A DNA stretch of 64,000 bases, taken from Pseudocitrobacter faecalis (GTDB lineage Bacteria; Pseudomonadota; Gammaproteobacteria; Enterobacterales; Enterobacteriaceae). The DNA is taken from the NCBI GenBank assembly GCA_003315335.1, contig QNRL01000007.1, positions 130,486-194,485 of the forward strand. Reading direction: 5' to 3'. The notes below the pieces were generated by a model. That model was given only the letters and a program-made list of their open reading frames with translations. It searched no databases and was not told the origin of the DNA. Both the position numbers and the translations under genes were made by a program. Of this stretch, positions 1 through 8,278 are shown one piece after another (the first letter of the stretch is position 1; each line of letters starts with the position of its first letter).

Positions 1-140
1 GGAGAAAAGCGGTGCACAATGTAACAACGCGCACGGTCAGTCCCCTCTCCCTTGAGGGAGAGGGAGAAAAGCGGTGCACAATGTAACAACGCGCACAGGT
101 CAGTCCCCTCTCCCTTGAGGGAGAGGGTTAGGGTGAGGGG
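1..140. repeat. Tandem C/T-rich palindromic repeats upstream of lfgH
   Basis: Two near-identical units start at 1 and 63, 62 bp apart, with one extra base in the second. Each ends in a palindrome made of CCCTCTCCCTTGAGGGAGAG. The second is followed by GGTTAGGGTGAGGGG, the typical tail of a REP-like family scattered through this window (2299-2430, 14400-14812, 25736-25984). No reading frame is credible here. A short hairpin, GGCCACCCCCGTGGCC at 172-187, lies between the repeats and lfgH. The left edge of the window may cut a longer array. Confidence 0.8.
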
Positions 141-209
141 GAACAAACGGCTCCACACCCACCAAACAACCGGCCACCCCCGTGGCCAGCAACACTAAAC
201 AGGCAGAAC

Positions 210-875
210 GTGAAAAATTATCTCTGGCTGGTGGCGCTGCTTCCACTCCTTAGCGGGTGTGAATCGCAGGCCATTCTGGTCAAAAAAGACGACGCATACT
301 TTGCGCCACCGAAAACCGAAGCGCCGCCTCCGGCAGACGGACGTGCCGGGGGCGTGTTTGAAACCGGCTACAACTGGTCGCTCACCGCAGACCGGCGGGC
401 TTACCGTGTGGGCGATATTCTGACGGTGATCCTCGAAGAATCGACCCAGTCGAGCAAACAGGCGAAAACCAATTTCGGCAAGAGCAACAGCGTCGATATC
501 ACCGCGCCAACGGTATTCGGTCACACCAAAGATAAGCTCTCTGGCTCCATCGACGCCAACCGCGACTTTGACGGCAGCGCCACCTCCCAGCAGCAGAACA
601 GCCTGCGCGGGGAGATCACCGTTTCCGTCCATGCGGTGCAACCGAACGGTATCCTGGAAATTCGCGGTGAGAAATGGCTCACCCTCAATCAGGGCGATGA
701 GTACATCCGCTTAAGCGGCCTGGTGCGTGCCGACGATATCCAGAACGACAACTCAGTCTCCTCGCAGCGGATTGCCGACGCCCGCATCTCCTATGCCGGA
801 CGCGGCGCGTTAAGCGATGCCAACGCCGCAGGCTGGCTGACGCGTCTGTTTAACCATCCGCTGTTCCCGATTTAA
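210..875 (+). CDS. lfgH: Lateral flagellar L-ring lipoprotein LfgH (FlgH family)
   Basis: The product builds the L ring, the bushing in the outer membrane through which the flagellar rod turns. It is 221 aa with an N-terminal lipoprotein signal and lipobox LLSGC, cysteine at residue 17, as in FlgH proteins. The start is GTG with an AGGCAG ribosome site just upstream. It is the first complete gene of the lateral (Flag-2) cluster here. Its stop overlaps an upstream ATG of lfgI by one base, so the two are co-transcribed. Assignment to the lateral rather than primary system rests on the downstream laf genes and on a separate flg cluster at 59.5-64 kb. Confidence 0.93.
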   Translation: MKNYLWLVALLPLLSGCESQAILVKKDDAYFAPPKTEAPPPADGRAGGVFETGYNWSLTADRRAYRVGDILTVILEESTQSSKQAKTNFGKSNSVDITAPTVFGHTKDKLSGSIDANRDFDGSATSQQQNSLRGEITVSVHAVQPNGILEIRGEKWLTLNQGDEYIRLSGLVRADDIQNDNSVSSQRIADARISYAGRGALSDANAAGWLTRLFNHPLFPI

Positions 876-889
876 TGCCGGAGAGTGCA

Positions 890-1990
890 ATGCAAAACTG
901 GATTAAGACGGTGGTGGTCGCCGTGAGCCTGGCGCTGCCCGGCATGGCGCTGGCGCAATCGCTGGAGTCGCTGGTCAACGTACAGGGTGTGCGTGAAAAC
1001 CAACTGGTGGGTTACAGTCTGGTGGTCGGCCTTGACGGTACCGGCGATAAAAACCAGGTCAAATTCACCAACCAGACCATCACCAATATGCTGCGCCAGT
1101 TTGGCGTACAGCTACCGAATAAAATCGACCCGAAGGTGAAAAACGTCGCGGCGGTGGCGGTGAGCGCCACGTTGCCGCCAATGTACTCACGCGGGCAGAC
1201 CATTGACGTGACCGTTTCATCCATCGGCGATGCGAAAAGTATTCGCGGCGGCACCTTGCTGCTGACCCAACTGCACGGCGCGGATGGCGAAGTGTACGCC
1301 CTGGCGCAGGGCAGTGTGGTGGTGGGCGGGATGAGCGCCACCGGAGCCAGCGGTTCCAGCGTGACGGTTAACACACCGACGGCCGGGTTAATTCCCAACG
1401 GCGCGACGGTGGAGCGCGAGATCCCCAGTGATTTTCAGATGGGTGACACCATCACCCTTAACCTGAAACGTCCGTCATTTAAAGACGCCAACAACATTGC
1501 GGCAGCGATCAACGCTTCGTTTGGCGGCATTGCCACCGCGCAGAGTTCCACCAACGTGACCGTGCGCGCGCCCACCAGCCCCGGTGCGCGGGTGGCATTT
1601 ATGTCGCAACTGGACGATGTGCAGGTGCAGGCGGAGAAAATCCGCGCGCGCGTGGTGTTTAACTCGCGCACCGGTACGGTAGTGATGGGCGACGGCATCG
1701 CGCTACACGCGGCAGCAGTATCGCACGGTAGCCTGACCGTCTCGATTAACGAAACCAGCAACGTCAGCCAGCCGAATGCCTTTGCCGGTGGGCGCACGGC
1801 GGTAACGCCGCAGAGCAATATCGCGGTGAATCATGCCCGTCCGGGCGTGGTGAGTTTGCCGGAGTCGAGCAGCCTGAAAACGCTGGTGAATGCGTTGAAC
1901 AGTTTAGGGGCGACGCCGGATGACATCATGTCGATTTTGCAGGCACTTCATGAAGCGGGCGCGTTGGATGCTGACCTGGAGGTGATCTGA
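890..1990 (+). CDS. lfgI: Lateral flagellar P-ring protein LfgI (FlgI family)
   Basis: This is the periplasmic P-ring subunit surrounding the rod in the peptidoglycan layer, 366 aa from the chosen start. An in-frame ATG at 875 overlaps the lfgH stop. The ATG at 890 is preferred because GGAGAG lies at the correct distance before it and it begins a clean signal peptide ([10 protein letters not shown]..., cleaved after ALA). The mature start, [20 protein letters not shown], is typical of FlgI. The stop TGA overlaps the lfgJ ATG by one base, so lfgHIJ form one operon. Confidence 0.93.
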   Translation: MQNWIKTVVVAVSLALPGMALAQSLESLVNVQGVRENQLVGYSLVVGLDGTGDKNQVKFTNQTITNMLRQFGVQLPNKIDPKVKNVAAVAVSATLPPMYSRGQTIDVTVSSIGDAKSIRGGTLLLTQLHGADGEVYALAQGSVVVGGMSATGASGSSVTVNTPTAGLIPNGATVEREIPSDFQMGDTITLNLKRPSFKDANNIAAAINASFGGIATAQSSTNVTVRAPTSPGARVAFMSQLDDVQVQAEKIRARVVFNSRTGTVVMGDGIALHAAAVSHGSLTVSINETSNVSQPNAFAGGRTAVTPQSNIAVNHARPGVVSLPESSSLKTLVNALNSLGATPDDIMSILQALHEAGALDADLEVI

Positions 1991-2289
1991 TGAAAATCAA
2001 CGGTAGCGGCGGCATTGACGGCAGCGATGCGTTAATGGGGCCGAAGATTCAGGCCAATGATATCAAACAGGCCGCCGAACAGTTTGAGGCGATTTTTTTA
2101 CGCAACATGCTCAAAGAGATGCGTAAAACCAACGCGCTGTTCGATTCGAAAGATAACCCGTTTAACAGCGATTCGGTGCGCATGATGCAGGGGTTTTATG
2201 ACGATGAGTTGTGTAACACCCTGGCGCAGCAGCACGGGATTGGGATTGCGGCGATGATTGTGAAGCAGTTGTCGCCGAAGCATAAGTGA
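1990..2289 (+). CDS. lfgJ: Lateral rod-cap protein LfgJ, single-domain FlgJ
   Basis: At 99 aa the protein covers only the N-terminal rod-capping domain of FlgJ. Conserved positions include QAAEQFEAIFLRNMLKEMRK and the FYDDEL region near residue 70. Enterobacterial FlgJ of the primary system is about 313 aa, with a C-terminal muramidase that opens peptidoglycan for the rod. That half is absent, and the stop is followed by a repeat element, not by a broken muramidase frame. Lateral systems are known to carry short FlgJ, so this is probably native. The peptidoglycan hydrolase must then come from elsewhere. Confidence 0.9.
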   Translation: MKINGSGGIDGSDALMGPKIQANDIKQAAEQFEAIFLRNMLKEMRKTNALFDSKDNPFNSDSVRMMQGFYDDELCNTLAQQHGIGIAAMIVKQLSPKHK

Positions 2290-2298
2290 GGGGCGGTG

Positions 2299-2430
2299 CG
2301 CGCTGATGCCCTCACCCTAACCCTCTCCCCGAAGGGGCGAGGGGATCGATCGAGCGCGGTATTGAACAGGGCGCCGGTTTTCTCCCTCTCCCTGTGGGAG
2401 AGGGCCGGGGTGAGGGCATCAGCGCGCAAC
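2299..2430. repeat. Inverted pair of C/T-rich REP-like elements
   Basis: A BIME-like inverted pair lies between lfgJ and lfgK. The left arm reads GCGCTGATGCCCTCACCCTA and the right arm reads its complement, with internal hairpins CCCTCTCCCCGAAGGGGCGAG and CCCTCTCCCTGTGGGAGAGG. It sits inside what is otherwise an operon, so it may stabilise mRNA ends or attenuate transcription between lfgHIJ and lfgKL. Confidence 0.8.
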
Positions 2431-2499
2431 ATCACCCACTTAAGAATCCCCAACTTCACGCCGCTTTTAACCGGCACGATTTACCGCTAAGGATCCAAC

Positions 2500-3876
2500 A
2501 TGGACATGATTAACATTGGCTACAGCGGCGCATCAACGGCGCAGGTGGAGCTGAACGTCACGGCGCAGAACACCGCGAACGCCATGACCACGGGCTACAC
2601 CCGTCAGGTGGCGGAGATTAGTACCATCGGCGCCAGCGGTGGCTCGCCGAACAGCGCCGGTAACGGCGTACAGGTCGACAGCATTCGCCGCGTTTCTAAC
2701 CAATATCAGGTGAATCAGGTGTGGTACGCCGCCAGCGATTACGGCTATTACAGCACCCAGCAAGGCTATCTCAGCCAGCTGGAAGCGGTACTGAGCGACG
2801 ATAACAGCAGCCTGAGCGGCGGTTTCGATAACTTCTTCGCTGCCCTCAACGAAGCCACTACCAGCCCGGATGATTCCGCCCTGCGCCAGCAGGTGATCAG
2901 CGAAGCCGGGGCGCTGTCGTTGCGTATCGACAACACGCTGGATTATATCGACTCGCAAAGCACGGAAATCATCAGCCAGCAGCAGGCGATGGTGTCGCAA
3001 ATCAACACGCTCACCAGCGGCATCGCCAGCTATAACCAGCAAATCGCCCAGGCTGAAGCTAACGGCGATAACGCTTCCGCACTGTACGACGCTCGCGATC
3101 AGATGGTGGAAGAACTCAGCGGCATGATGGACGTGCAGGTCAATATCGACGACCAGGGCAACTACAACGTCACGCTGAAAAACGGCCAGCCGTTGGTGAG
3201 CGGGCAGCAGAGTTCGACCATCGCGCTGGAAACCAACGCCGATGGTACAGCAAGCATGACGCTGACCTTTGCCGGTACCACCTCGACGATGACTACCGAC
3301 ACCGGCGGTTCATTAGGCGCATTGTTTGATTATCAGAATGACGTGCTGACGCCGCTGACCGATACCATCAACAGCATCGCCTCGCAGTTTGCCGATGCGG
3401 TCAACAACCAACTGGCGCAGGGTTACGATCTCAACGGCAACCCCGGTGAGCCGCTGTTTATTTACGACGCCAGCAATGCCGATGGCCCGCTGACCGTTAA
3501 CCCGGATATCACTGCTGATGAGCTGGCGTTCTCCAGTTCGCCGGACGAAAGCGGCAACAGTGACAACTTACAGGCGCTGATCAATATCTCCACCGAACCG
3601 CTGGAGATCGACAACCTTGGCAGCGTGACGGTAGGGCAGGCCTGTTCGTCGATTATCAGCAATATCGGTATCTACAGTCAGCAAAACCAGACCGAAGTGA
3701 CCGCCGCGTCCAATGTTTATTCTGAGGCGCAAAACCAGCAGAGCAGCGTTAGCGGCGTCAGCATGGACGAAGAAGCGGTGAACCTGATCACCTATCAACA
3801 AATTTATGAAGCCAATTTGAAAGTCATTTCCGCAGGCGCCGAGATTTTCGATTCGGTGCTGGAAATGTGCAGCTAA
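2500..3876 (+). CDS. lfgK: Lateral hook-associated protein 1 LfgK (FlgK family)
   Basis: This 458-aa HAP1 forms the first junction ring between hook and filament. The N-terminal region has the flagellar rod/hook signature (VTAQNTANAMTTGYTRQV, about residues 21-38). The C-terminal region carries the coiled segment SMDEEAVNLITYQQIYEANL seen in FlgK. It is shorter than primary FlgK (about 547 aa), mainly in the variable centre. AAGGATCC precedes the ATG. It is followed by lfgL 14 bp downstream. Confidence 0.92.
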   Translation: MDMINIGYSGASTAQVELNVTAQNTANAMTTGYTRQVAEISTIGASGGSPNSAGNGVQVDSIRRVSNQYQVNQVWYAASDYGYYSTQQGYLSQLEAVLSDDNSSLSGGFDNFFAALNEATTSPDDSALRQQVISEAGALSLRIDNTLDYIDSQSTEIISQQQAMVSQINTLTSGIASYNQQIAQAEANGDNASALYDARDQMVEELSGMMDVQVNIDDQGNYNVTLKNGQPLVSGQQSSTIALETNADGTASMTLTFAGTTSTMTTDTGGSLGALFDYQNDVLTPLTDTINSIASQFADAVNNQLAQGYDLNGNPGEPLFIYDASNADGPLTVNPDITADELAFSSSPDESGNSDNLQALINISTEPLEIDNLGSVTVGQACSSIISNIGIYSQQNQTEVTAASNVYSEAQNQQSSVSGVSMDEEAVNLITYQQIYEANLKVISAGAEIFDSVLEMCS

Positions 3877-3890
3877 GCGGGAGCGCGAGA

Positions 3891-4820
3891 ATGCGAGTAA
3901 CTACCCAACAAACCTACGTCTCGATGACGCAAAGTTTTAATCATCTCTCCGGCGATCTGGCGCACGTGGTCGAGCAGATGGCGACCGGCAAGCAGATTTT
4001 GCAGCCGTCGGACGATCCTATCGCCGCCACGCGTATTACCCAGTTAAATCGCCAGCAGTCGGCGATTGAACAGTATCAGAGCAATATTGACTCTGCGTCG
4101 GCGGGGTTAAGCCAGCAGGAGTCGATTCTTGATGGCGTCAACAACAGCCTGCTGGCGGTGCGTGACGACCTGCTGGAAGCGGCGAACGGCACCAATACCG
4201 CCGATTCGCTCGCAAGCCTCGGCCAGGATATTGAGTCACTCACCGAATCAATGGTCGCGGCGCTAAACTATCAGGACGAAGACGGTCACTATGTGTTTGG
4301 CGGCACCATCAACGATCGGCCGCCGATCGTGGCGGTGGATGATGACGGCGACGGCGTTACCGACAGCTACAGCTATCAGGGCAACAGCGACCACCGCCAG
4401 ACTACCGTTTCGAACGGCGTGGAAGTGGACACCAACGTGGCGGCGAGCGATTTCTTCGGTAGTAATTTAGACGTGCTTAACACCCTTAATTCGCTCTCCC
4501 AGGAGCTACAAAACCCGGATGTTGACCCGGCGGATCCGCAGGTGCAAAGCGATATTCAAAACGCCGTCGATGTGGTGGATACCGCCTCGGACAACCTCAA
4601 CGCCTCGATTGCGTCGCTCGGCGAGACGCAAAATACCATGTCGATGCTGAGCGATGCGCAGACGGATATCGCCACCTCCAACGATCAGTTGATTGGCTCA
4701 TTACAGGATCTTGATTACGGCCCGGCGTCGATCACCTTTACCGGACTGGAAGTGGCAATGGAAGCTACCCTCAAGACTTACTCGAAAGTGAGTGAGTTGA
4801 ATTTGTTCAGCGTTCTCTAA
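3891..4820 (+). CDS. lfgL: Lateral hook-associated protein 3 LfgL (FlgL family)
   Basis: This is HAP3, the second hook-filament junction ring, 309 aa. The start at 3891 is chosen over an upstream in-frame ATG at 3867 inside lfgK because it gives the family start MRVTTQQTYVSM, with GGGAGCG as ribosome site. The flagellin-like N-terminal helix ends in MATGKQILQPSDDPIAATRI, diagnostic of FlgL. The C-terminal helix is flagellin-like (TGLEVAMEATLKTYSKVSEL). Gene order lfgK-lfgL-lafW matches known Flag-2 loci. Confidence 0.92.
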   Translation: MRVTTQQTYVSMTQSFNHLSGDLAHVVEQMATGKQILQPSDDPIAATRITQLNRQQSAIEQYQSNIDSASAGLSQQESILDGVNNSLLAVRDDLLEAANGTNTADSLASLGQDIESLTESMVAALNYQDEDGHYVFGGTINDRPPIVAVDDDGDGVTDSYSYQGNSDHRQTTVSNGVEVDTNVAASDFFGSNLDVLNTLNSLSQELQNPDVDPADPQVQSDIQNAVDVVDTASDNLNASIASLGETQNTMSMLSDAQTDIATSNDQLIGSLQDLDYGPASITFTGLEVAMEATLKTYSKVSELNLFSVL

Positions 4821-4836
4821 CTCTTTCAGGAACAGT

Positions 4837-5814
4837 ATGCAGGTCGGACTTACATCTTCATCACTCGCCACCGGCGGCGCGCATAGCGCTGCGGTATCGT
4901 CGTCAACCGTTGCGCCCACTCAGGCGGTGCGGCAAAAGCTCCCGGCGACGGCGAGTGAATATCCGGCCTCGCCGCTGATTACCACTCGCCCGCAGCGTTA
5001 CAGCGTGCAGCTTAACGATCAGCTCACCACCTTGCAGCAGGCGGATCATTATCTTGGGCAACTGGAACAGCAGTTGCTCGATTATCGTCATAGCCAGCGC
5101 AAAGGCGGGCAGGCGCAGAGTTCGGCGCTCATACAGATGCTGGACAAACGCACCGCGCTTTCTGGCGGCGCGGTGGACAGGCAGTTGCAGCCGGTGTTGC
5201 AGGGGGAGGCGCGGGTGACGTTTCACTCGCCGGATCTGGCGAATCTGGTGCACAACCCTGCGCCGGGAACGCGGATGTTCAGCGTCTCTGACGGGCGTCA
5301 GACCCACCTTGCGGCGGTGATGTTATCTGATGATGACAGAGCCGGGCAGTATCAGACACGGCTGACGAACGCGTTGCGCCGCGTGGGCGTACAGCTCCAT
5401 CAGCAGCCGGACGGCGTCAGTTTTTCAACGACAGAAAAGCAGTGGCCCCACATTGAACGCACCTTAAGCGTACGCGCCGATGGCGATAACTCTGCGTTTA
5501 CGCCGCTGAAAACCTTTGCCGAACCGTCGCAGGCTGAGCGTTTAGCACAAAGCCTGCAACAGGGCGGGGCAGGAATTTCTCAGACGTTAGAAAGTATTGG
5601 TCAGCAGCGCGCGCAAATGGCGGTGCAGCAGGAAAAAGCGCGGCAGTTAATTGATGGCATGTCGCGCTTTCCCGACGCGGAGAACGCGGTACTGGCGTCG
5701 GAAAATCTCGGCGGCGTGCTGGACAGCGCCAATCATAATTATCAGGTGTTATTGCAGGCGGTGAACGGTCAGGCACGAATTTCCAGCCAGACGGTGAGGA
5801 ATTTATTAGGCTAA
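4837..5814 (+). CDS. lafW: Lateral flagellar hook-associated protein LafW
   Basis: A 325-aa protein with no signal peptide or membrane segment, as expected for a substrate of flagellar type III export. It is rich in Gln, Ala and Ser and has helical stretches near residues 60-90 and 225-280. It is called LafW from position: in described enterobacterial Flag-2 loci a gene of this name lies between lfgL and lafZ/lafA and is proposed to be a hook-associated protein. I see no strong motif that would prove the function. Confidence 0.7.
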   Translation: MQVGLTSSSLATGGAHSAAVSSSTVAPTQAVRQKLPATASEYPASPLITTRPQRYSVQLNDQLTTLQQADHYLGQLEQQLLDYRHSQRKGGQAQSSALIQMLDKRTALSGGAVDRQLQPVLQGEARVTFHSPDLANLVHNPAPGTRMFSVSDGRQTHLAAVMLSDDDRAGQYQTRLTNALRRVGVQLHQQPDGVSFSTTEKQWPHIERTLSVRADGDNSAFTPLKTFAEPSQAERLAQSLQQGGAGISQTLESIGQQRAQMAVQQEKARQLIDGMSRFPDAENAVLASENLGGVLDSANHNYQVLLQAVNGQARISSQTVRNLLG

Positions 5815-5820
5815 TGATTT

Positions 5821-5862
5821 GTAGGCCGGATAAGACGCGTTTAGCGTCGCATCCGGCATTTA
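5821..5862. repeat. REP element between lafW and lafZ
   Basis: A classical enterobacterial REP palindrome (GTAGGCCGGATAAGACGCG ... GCGTCGCATCCGGCATT) lies in the short gap between the convergent genes lafW and lafZ. It probably serves as a 3' end for both transcripts. Confidence 0.9.
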
Positions 5863-5872
5863 TTGGCATTCA

Positions 5873-6721
5873 TCAGCACGTCTGCACAGTATTTAACAAC
5901 TTCTCAAGATTCTGATACATCGCGCTATTAATATCGTTATTTTGCCAGTCTTCCACGTTAAAGGTTAATTGCCAGCTATCGTTACACAGGTTACGTAATA
6001 CCATATCGCTCTCCAGTCGGTTTTGCACATAGCGATAATAGAGGGTCATGGTCATATGGTGCGCAGATAATAGTGACTCAACCTTTTGTTGCCCTGGCGC
6101 AAGGAAATTGGCCAGTGCAGGCGTTGTGCTACTTTTTCCTGTGGTGCTCAAATGATAAATTTTTATTCGCGGGCTATTAACCGATTCTTTGACCAGTTTG
6201 GGTGTGTCGGTCGTTTGCTGGCGGGATAAAAAGATACCGCCGGTGAGTGCGATGACGGCCAGAAGAAGCGGGGTTATCATTTTTGTACCGGGAAAAAATG
6301 CGCGTTTTACGGTTTTTTCCTGAATATTGATATGGTGTAATTCTTCCGGTGTTGCTGTTAATTCAGGTTTTGAGGGCTCAGTGGAAGGGAGTACTGCGTC
6401 TTCAACCTGATATACATATTCCTTATTGCATAAATAGCCTTTTTTTGGCACGGTTTTAATAATGTTCTGTTGTCTGCCATCATCGTCTATCGCGGCTCGC
6501 AGGGCGTGAATGGCCGTCGGCAGGCTGTTACCTCCCACGATCCGATTTTTCCATACCTGACCACATAAATAAGCACGTGATAAAACTTCATCCGCATTTG
6601 TGGTTAATGTTTCAAGAAGAAGAAAGTGATATTCACCAAGGCGTCGCATTTCTCCCGTTTCACAATGAATCAACGCATTCTGCGACGGGTCCATACGCCA
6701 GTTATTGACAATGATATTCAT
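5873..6721 (-). CDS. lafZ: LafZ, membrane-anchored winged-helix regulator of the lateral locus
   Basis: This 282-aa protein is read against the rest of the cluster. Residues 1-105 form an OmpR/CadC-type winged-helix domain, ending in the typical RAAIDDDGRQQNIIKTVPKK ... GYLCN. A single membrane segment lies near residues 146-164 (MITPLLLAVIALTGGIFLS). The rest should be periplasmic. This ToxR/CadC layout fits a one-component sensor that controls promoters directly from the membrane. Its position beside lafA and the described Flag-2 gene lafZ (transmembrane regulator) support the name. What it senses and which promoter it binds are not visible. The AT-rich gap to lafA is the obvious candidate target. 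Confidence 0.8.
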   Translation of the reverse strand: MNIIVNNWRMDPSQNALIHCETGEMRRLGEYHFLLLETLTTNADEVLSRAYLCGQVWKNRIVGGNSLPTAIHALRAAIDDDGRQQNIIKTVPKKGYLCNKEYVYQVEDAVLPSTEPSKPELTATPEELHHINIQEKTVKRAFFPGTKMITPLLLAVIALTGGIFLSRQQTTDTPKLVKESVNSPRIKIYHLSTTGKSSTTPALANFLAPGQQKVESLLSAHHMTMTLYYRYVQNRLESDMVLRNLCNDSWQLTFNVEDWQNNDINSAMYQNLEKLLNTVQTC

Positions 6722-7157
6722 GGTCAGGTTTACCTGTGCAAAAAGTCATAATGTTGAGATAAGGCGTTGCTATGTCATTATCCTGGTGAGGGGATCATTC
6801 TTAGCGCCAGATGGCAGGGGAATGTAACCAAATGGCTGAATGTCGACAATAGGTAAAAGAGTGCCATTTGCAACGCAATGTAAATTTTAACATCAATTTA
6901 AAACTTTTTAAGTTTTAATGATGAGTAAAATCTTAATGAATTCAATATGCTGATAGTGGGTGTGTCGTGAGCGCCGGCATATGGCGAATATTGCTAATAA
7001 TCATTTAATTTGCATTTAAGTATAACTAAATTGACCTGGGTTCATTACTGAATAAGAAGACGAAAAAAAATTTTCACCTGTTTTTTAAGTTTGCTGATTG
7101 GGCTGTCGTTTTTACAGGGTATCGAAACGAAATCGATTAATCCCAAGGAGCAGTATC
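6722..7157. promoter_or_regulatory. lafZ-lafA divergent control region with candidate sigma-28 site
   Basis: This 436-bp AT-rich gap separates the divergent genes lafZ and lafA and holds no credible gene. A candidate sigma-28 promoter for lafA has TTAAGTTT at 7085-7092 (7 of 8 with TAAAGTTT by ordinary alignment tolerance) and a weak -10 GTCGTTTT at 7105-7112 after 12 bases. AAGGAG at 7145-7150 is the lafA ribosome site and fixes the start at 7158. The -10 match is poor, so the promoter call is tentative. Lateral flagellin genes are generally read by the cognate sigma-28, here LafS. Confidence 0.4.
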
Positions 7158-8072
7158 ATGTTATCTATTAATACCAATAACGCCTCAATGGCTGCCGTTA
7201 ACGCAATCAGCAAAAGCAGCGCTTCTCTGTCTACTTCTATGGAACGCCTGGCAACAGGTAACCGGATTAACTCTTCTGCCGATGACGCGGCGGGCAAACA
7301 GATTGCTAACCGCCTGACTGCACAGTCCAGCGGTATGGGTGTGGCGCTGAGCAACATCAATGACGCCACCGCGATGCTGCAAACCGCCGACAGCATGTTC
7401 GATGAAATGTCTGACGTACTGGGTCGTATGAAAGACCTGTCTACCCAGGCAGCGAACGGCACCTACAGCGACGACGACCTGCAGGCGATGCAGGACGAAT
7501 ATGATGAACTGGGCCAGCAGATGTCCGACATGCTGCAAAACACCACTTACGGCGGCACCAACCTGTTCGGTGTTTCCGGCACCAGCAACACCGGTACGGA
7601 CGGCCTGTTCCAGAGCGCGGTAACCTTCCAGGTGGGCGCGGAATCTTCTGACACCATGACCGTGAACATTTCAAGCCAACTGAATACCCTGGTGACCGAC
7701 CTTTCTGCGATCAGCAACTCCTTTAGCGCGGATCAGGCTGATACCACTGGCACCGCGGGCGTTTCTGGCGGTACTGAACTGACCGCGTCTGGCTCGGCTA
7801 ACCAGATGATCACCAGCATTTCTACCGCGATGGATGATGTTTCTCAGATCCAGTCCAAGCTGGGTGCGTCTATCAACCGTCTGAACGATACCGCTAACAA
7901 CCTGACCAGCATGCAGGACAACACTGAAGTGGCTATCGGTAACATCATGGATACCGACTACGCGACGGAAGCGTCCAACATGACCAAGCAGCAGGTGCTG
8001 ATGCAGACCGGCATCACCATGTTGAAACAGTCCAACAGCATGTCCAGCATGGTTTCCAGCCTGCTGCAGTAA
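7158..8072 (+). CDS. lafA: Lateral flagellin LafA
   Basis: This is the filament subunit of the lateral flagellum, 304 aa from the ATG at 7158. Upstream in-frame codons back to 7098 are rejected because the conserved flagellin start MLSINTNNASMAAVNAI begins there, behind AAGGAG. The N-terminal D0/D1 helices include LATGNRINSSADDAAGKQIA. The C-terminal D0 helix ends NSMSSMVSSLLQ. The central domain is short, as is usual for lateral flagellins, and the protein has no cysteine. It is followed by a REP and a terminator, so it is probably a single-gene transcript. Confidence 0.95.
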   Translation: MLSINTNNASMAAVNAISKSSASLSTSMERLATGNRINSSADDAAGKQIANRLTAQSSGMGVALSNINDATAMLQTADSMFDEMSDVLGRMKDLSTQAANGTYSDDDLQAMQDEYDELGQQMSDMLQNTTYGGTNLFGVSGTSNTGTDGLFQSAVTFQVGAESSDTMTVNISSQLNTLVTDLSAISNSFSADQADTTGTAGVSGGTELTASGSANQMITSISTAMDDVSQIQSKLGASINRLNDTANNLTSMQDNTEVAIGNIMDTDYATEASNMTKQQVLMQTGITMLKQSNSMSSMVSSLLQ

Positions 8073-8081
8073 GGGTGGACT

Positions 8082-8118
<37 letters not shown>

Positions 8119-8174
8119 ACAACACCGCCTGTGGGCGGTGTTGTCCGTTTTGCGGCAGGCGGTTTTCCGTCATA

Positions 8175-8201
8175 GCGGAAACAGTATTTCCGCCTCTTTT
8201 T
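8175..8201 (+). terminator. Rho-independent terminator of lafA
   Basis: The stem GCGGAAA/TTTCCGC with a five-base loop is followed by CCTCTTTTTT. A second hairpin, AACACCGCC TGTG GGCGGTGTT at 8121-8142, lies upstream. Together they separate lafA from the lafB operon. Confidence 0.75.
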
Positions 8202-8231
8202 CAATCTATTGATTATTCACAAAAAAATTAT

Positions 8232-8247
8232 TGGCACGCCTTTTGCC
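8232..8247 (+). promoter_or_regulatory. Sigma-54 promoter of the lafB operon
   Basis: TGGCACG (8232-8238), four bases, then TTGCC (8243-8247) matches the sigma-54 consensus TGGCACG-N4-TTGC exactly. The site is 32 bp before the lafB ATG, leaving about 20 nt of leader with the ribosome site GGAG. Lateral systems use a sigma-54 activator (LafK) for their mid-level genes. LafK is not in this window. I found no comparable site before the other lateral genes here. Confidence 0.8.
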
Positions 8248-8278
8248 AGTAACCTGACATCGTTACCCGGAGTCATCA

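Noticed and set aside
2464-2490. Sigma-28 promoter before lfgK based on ACCGCTAA
   Set aside because: The sequence 11 bp upstream (CTTTTAAC) does not resemble a -35 TAAAGTTT element.
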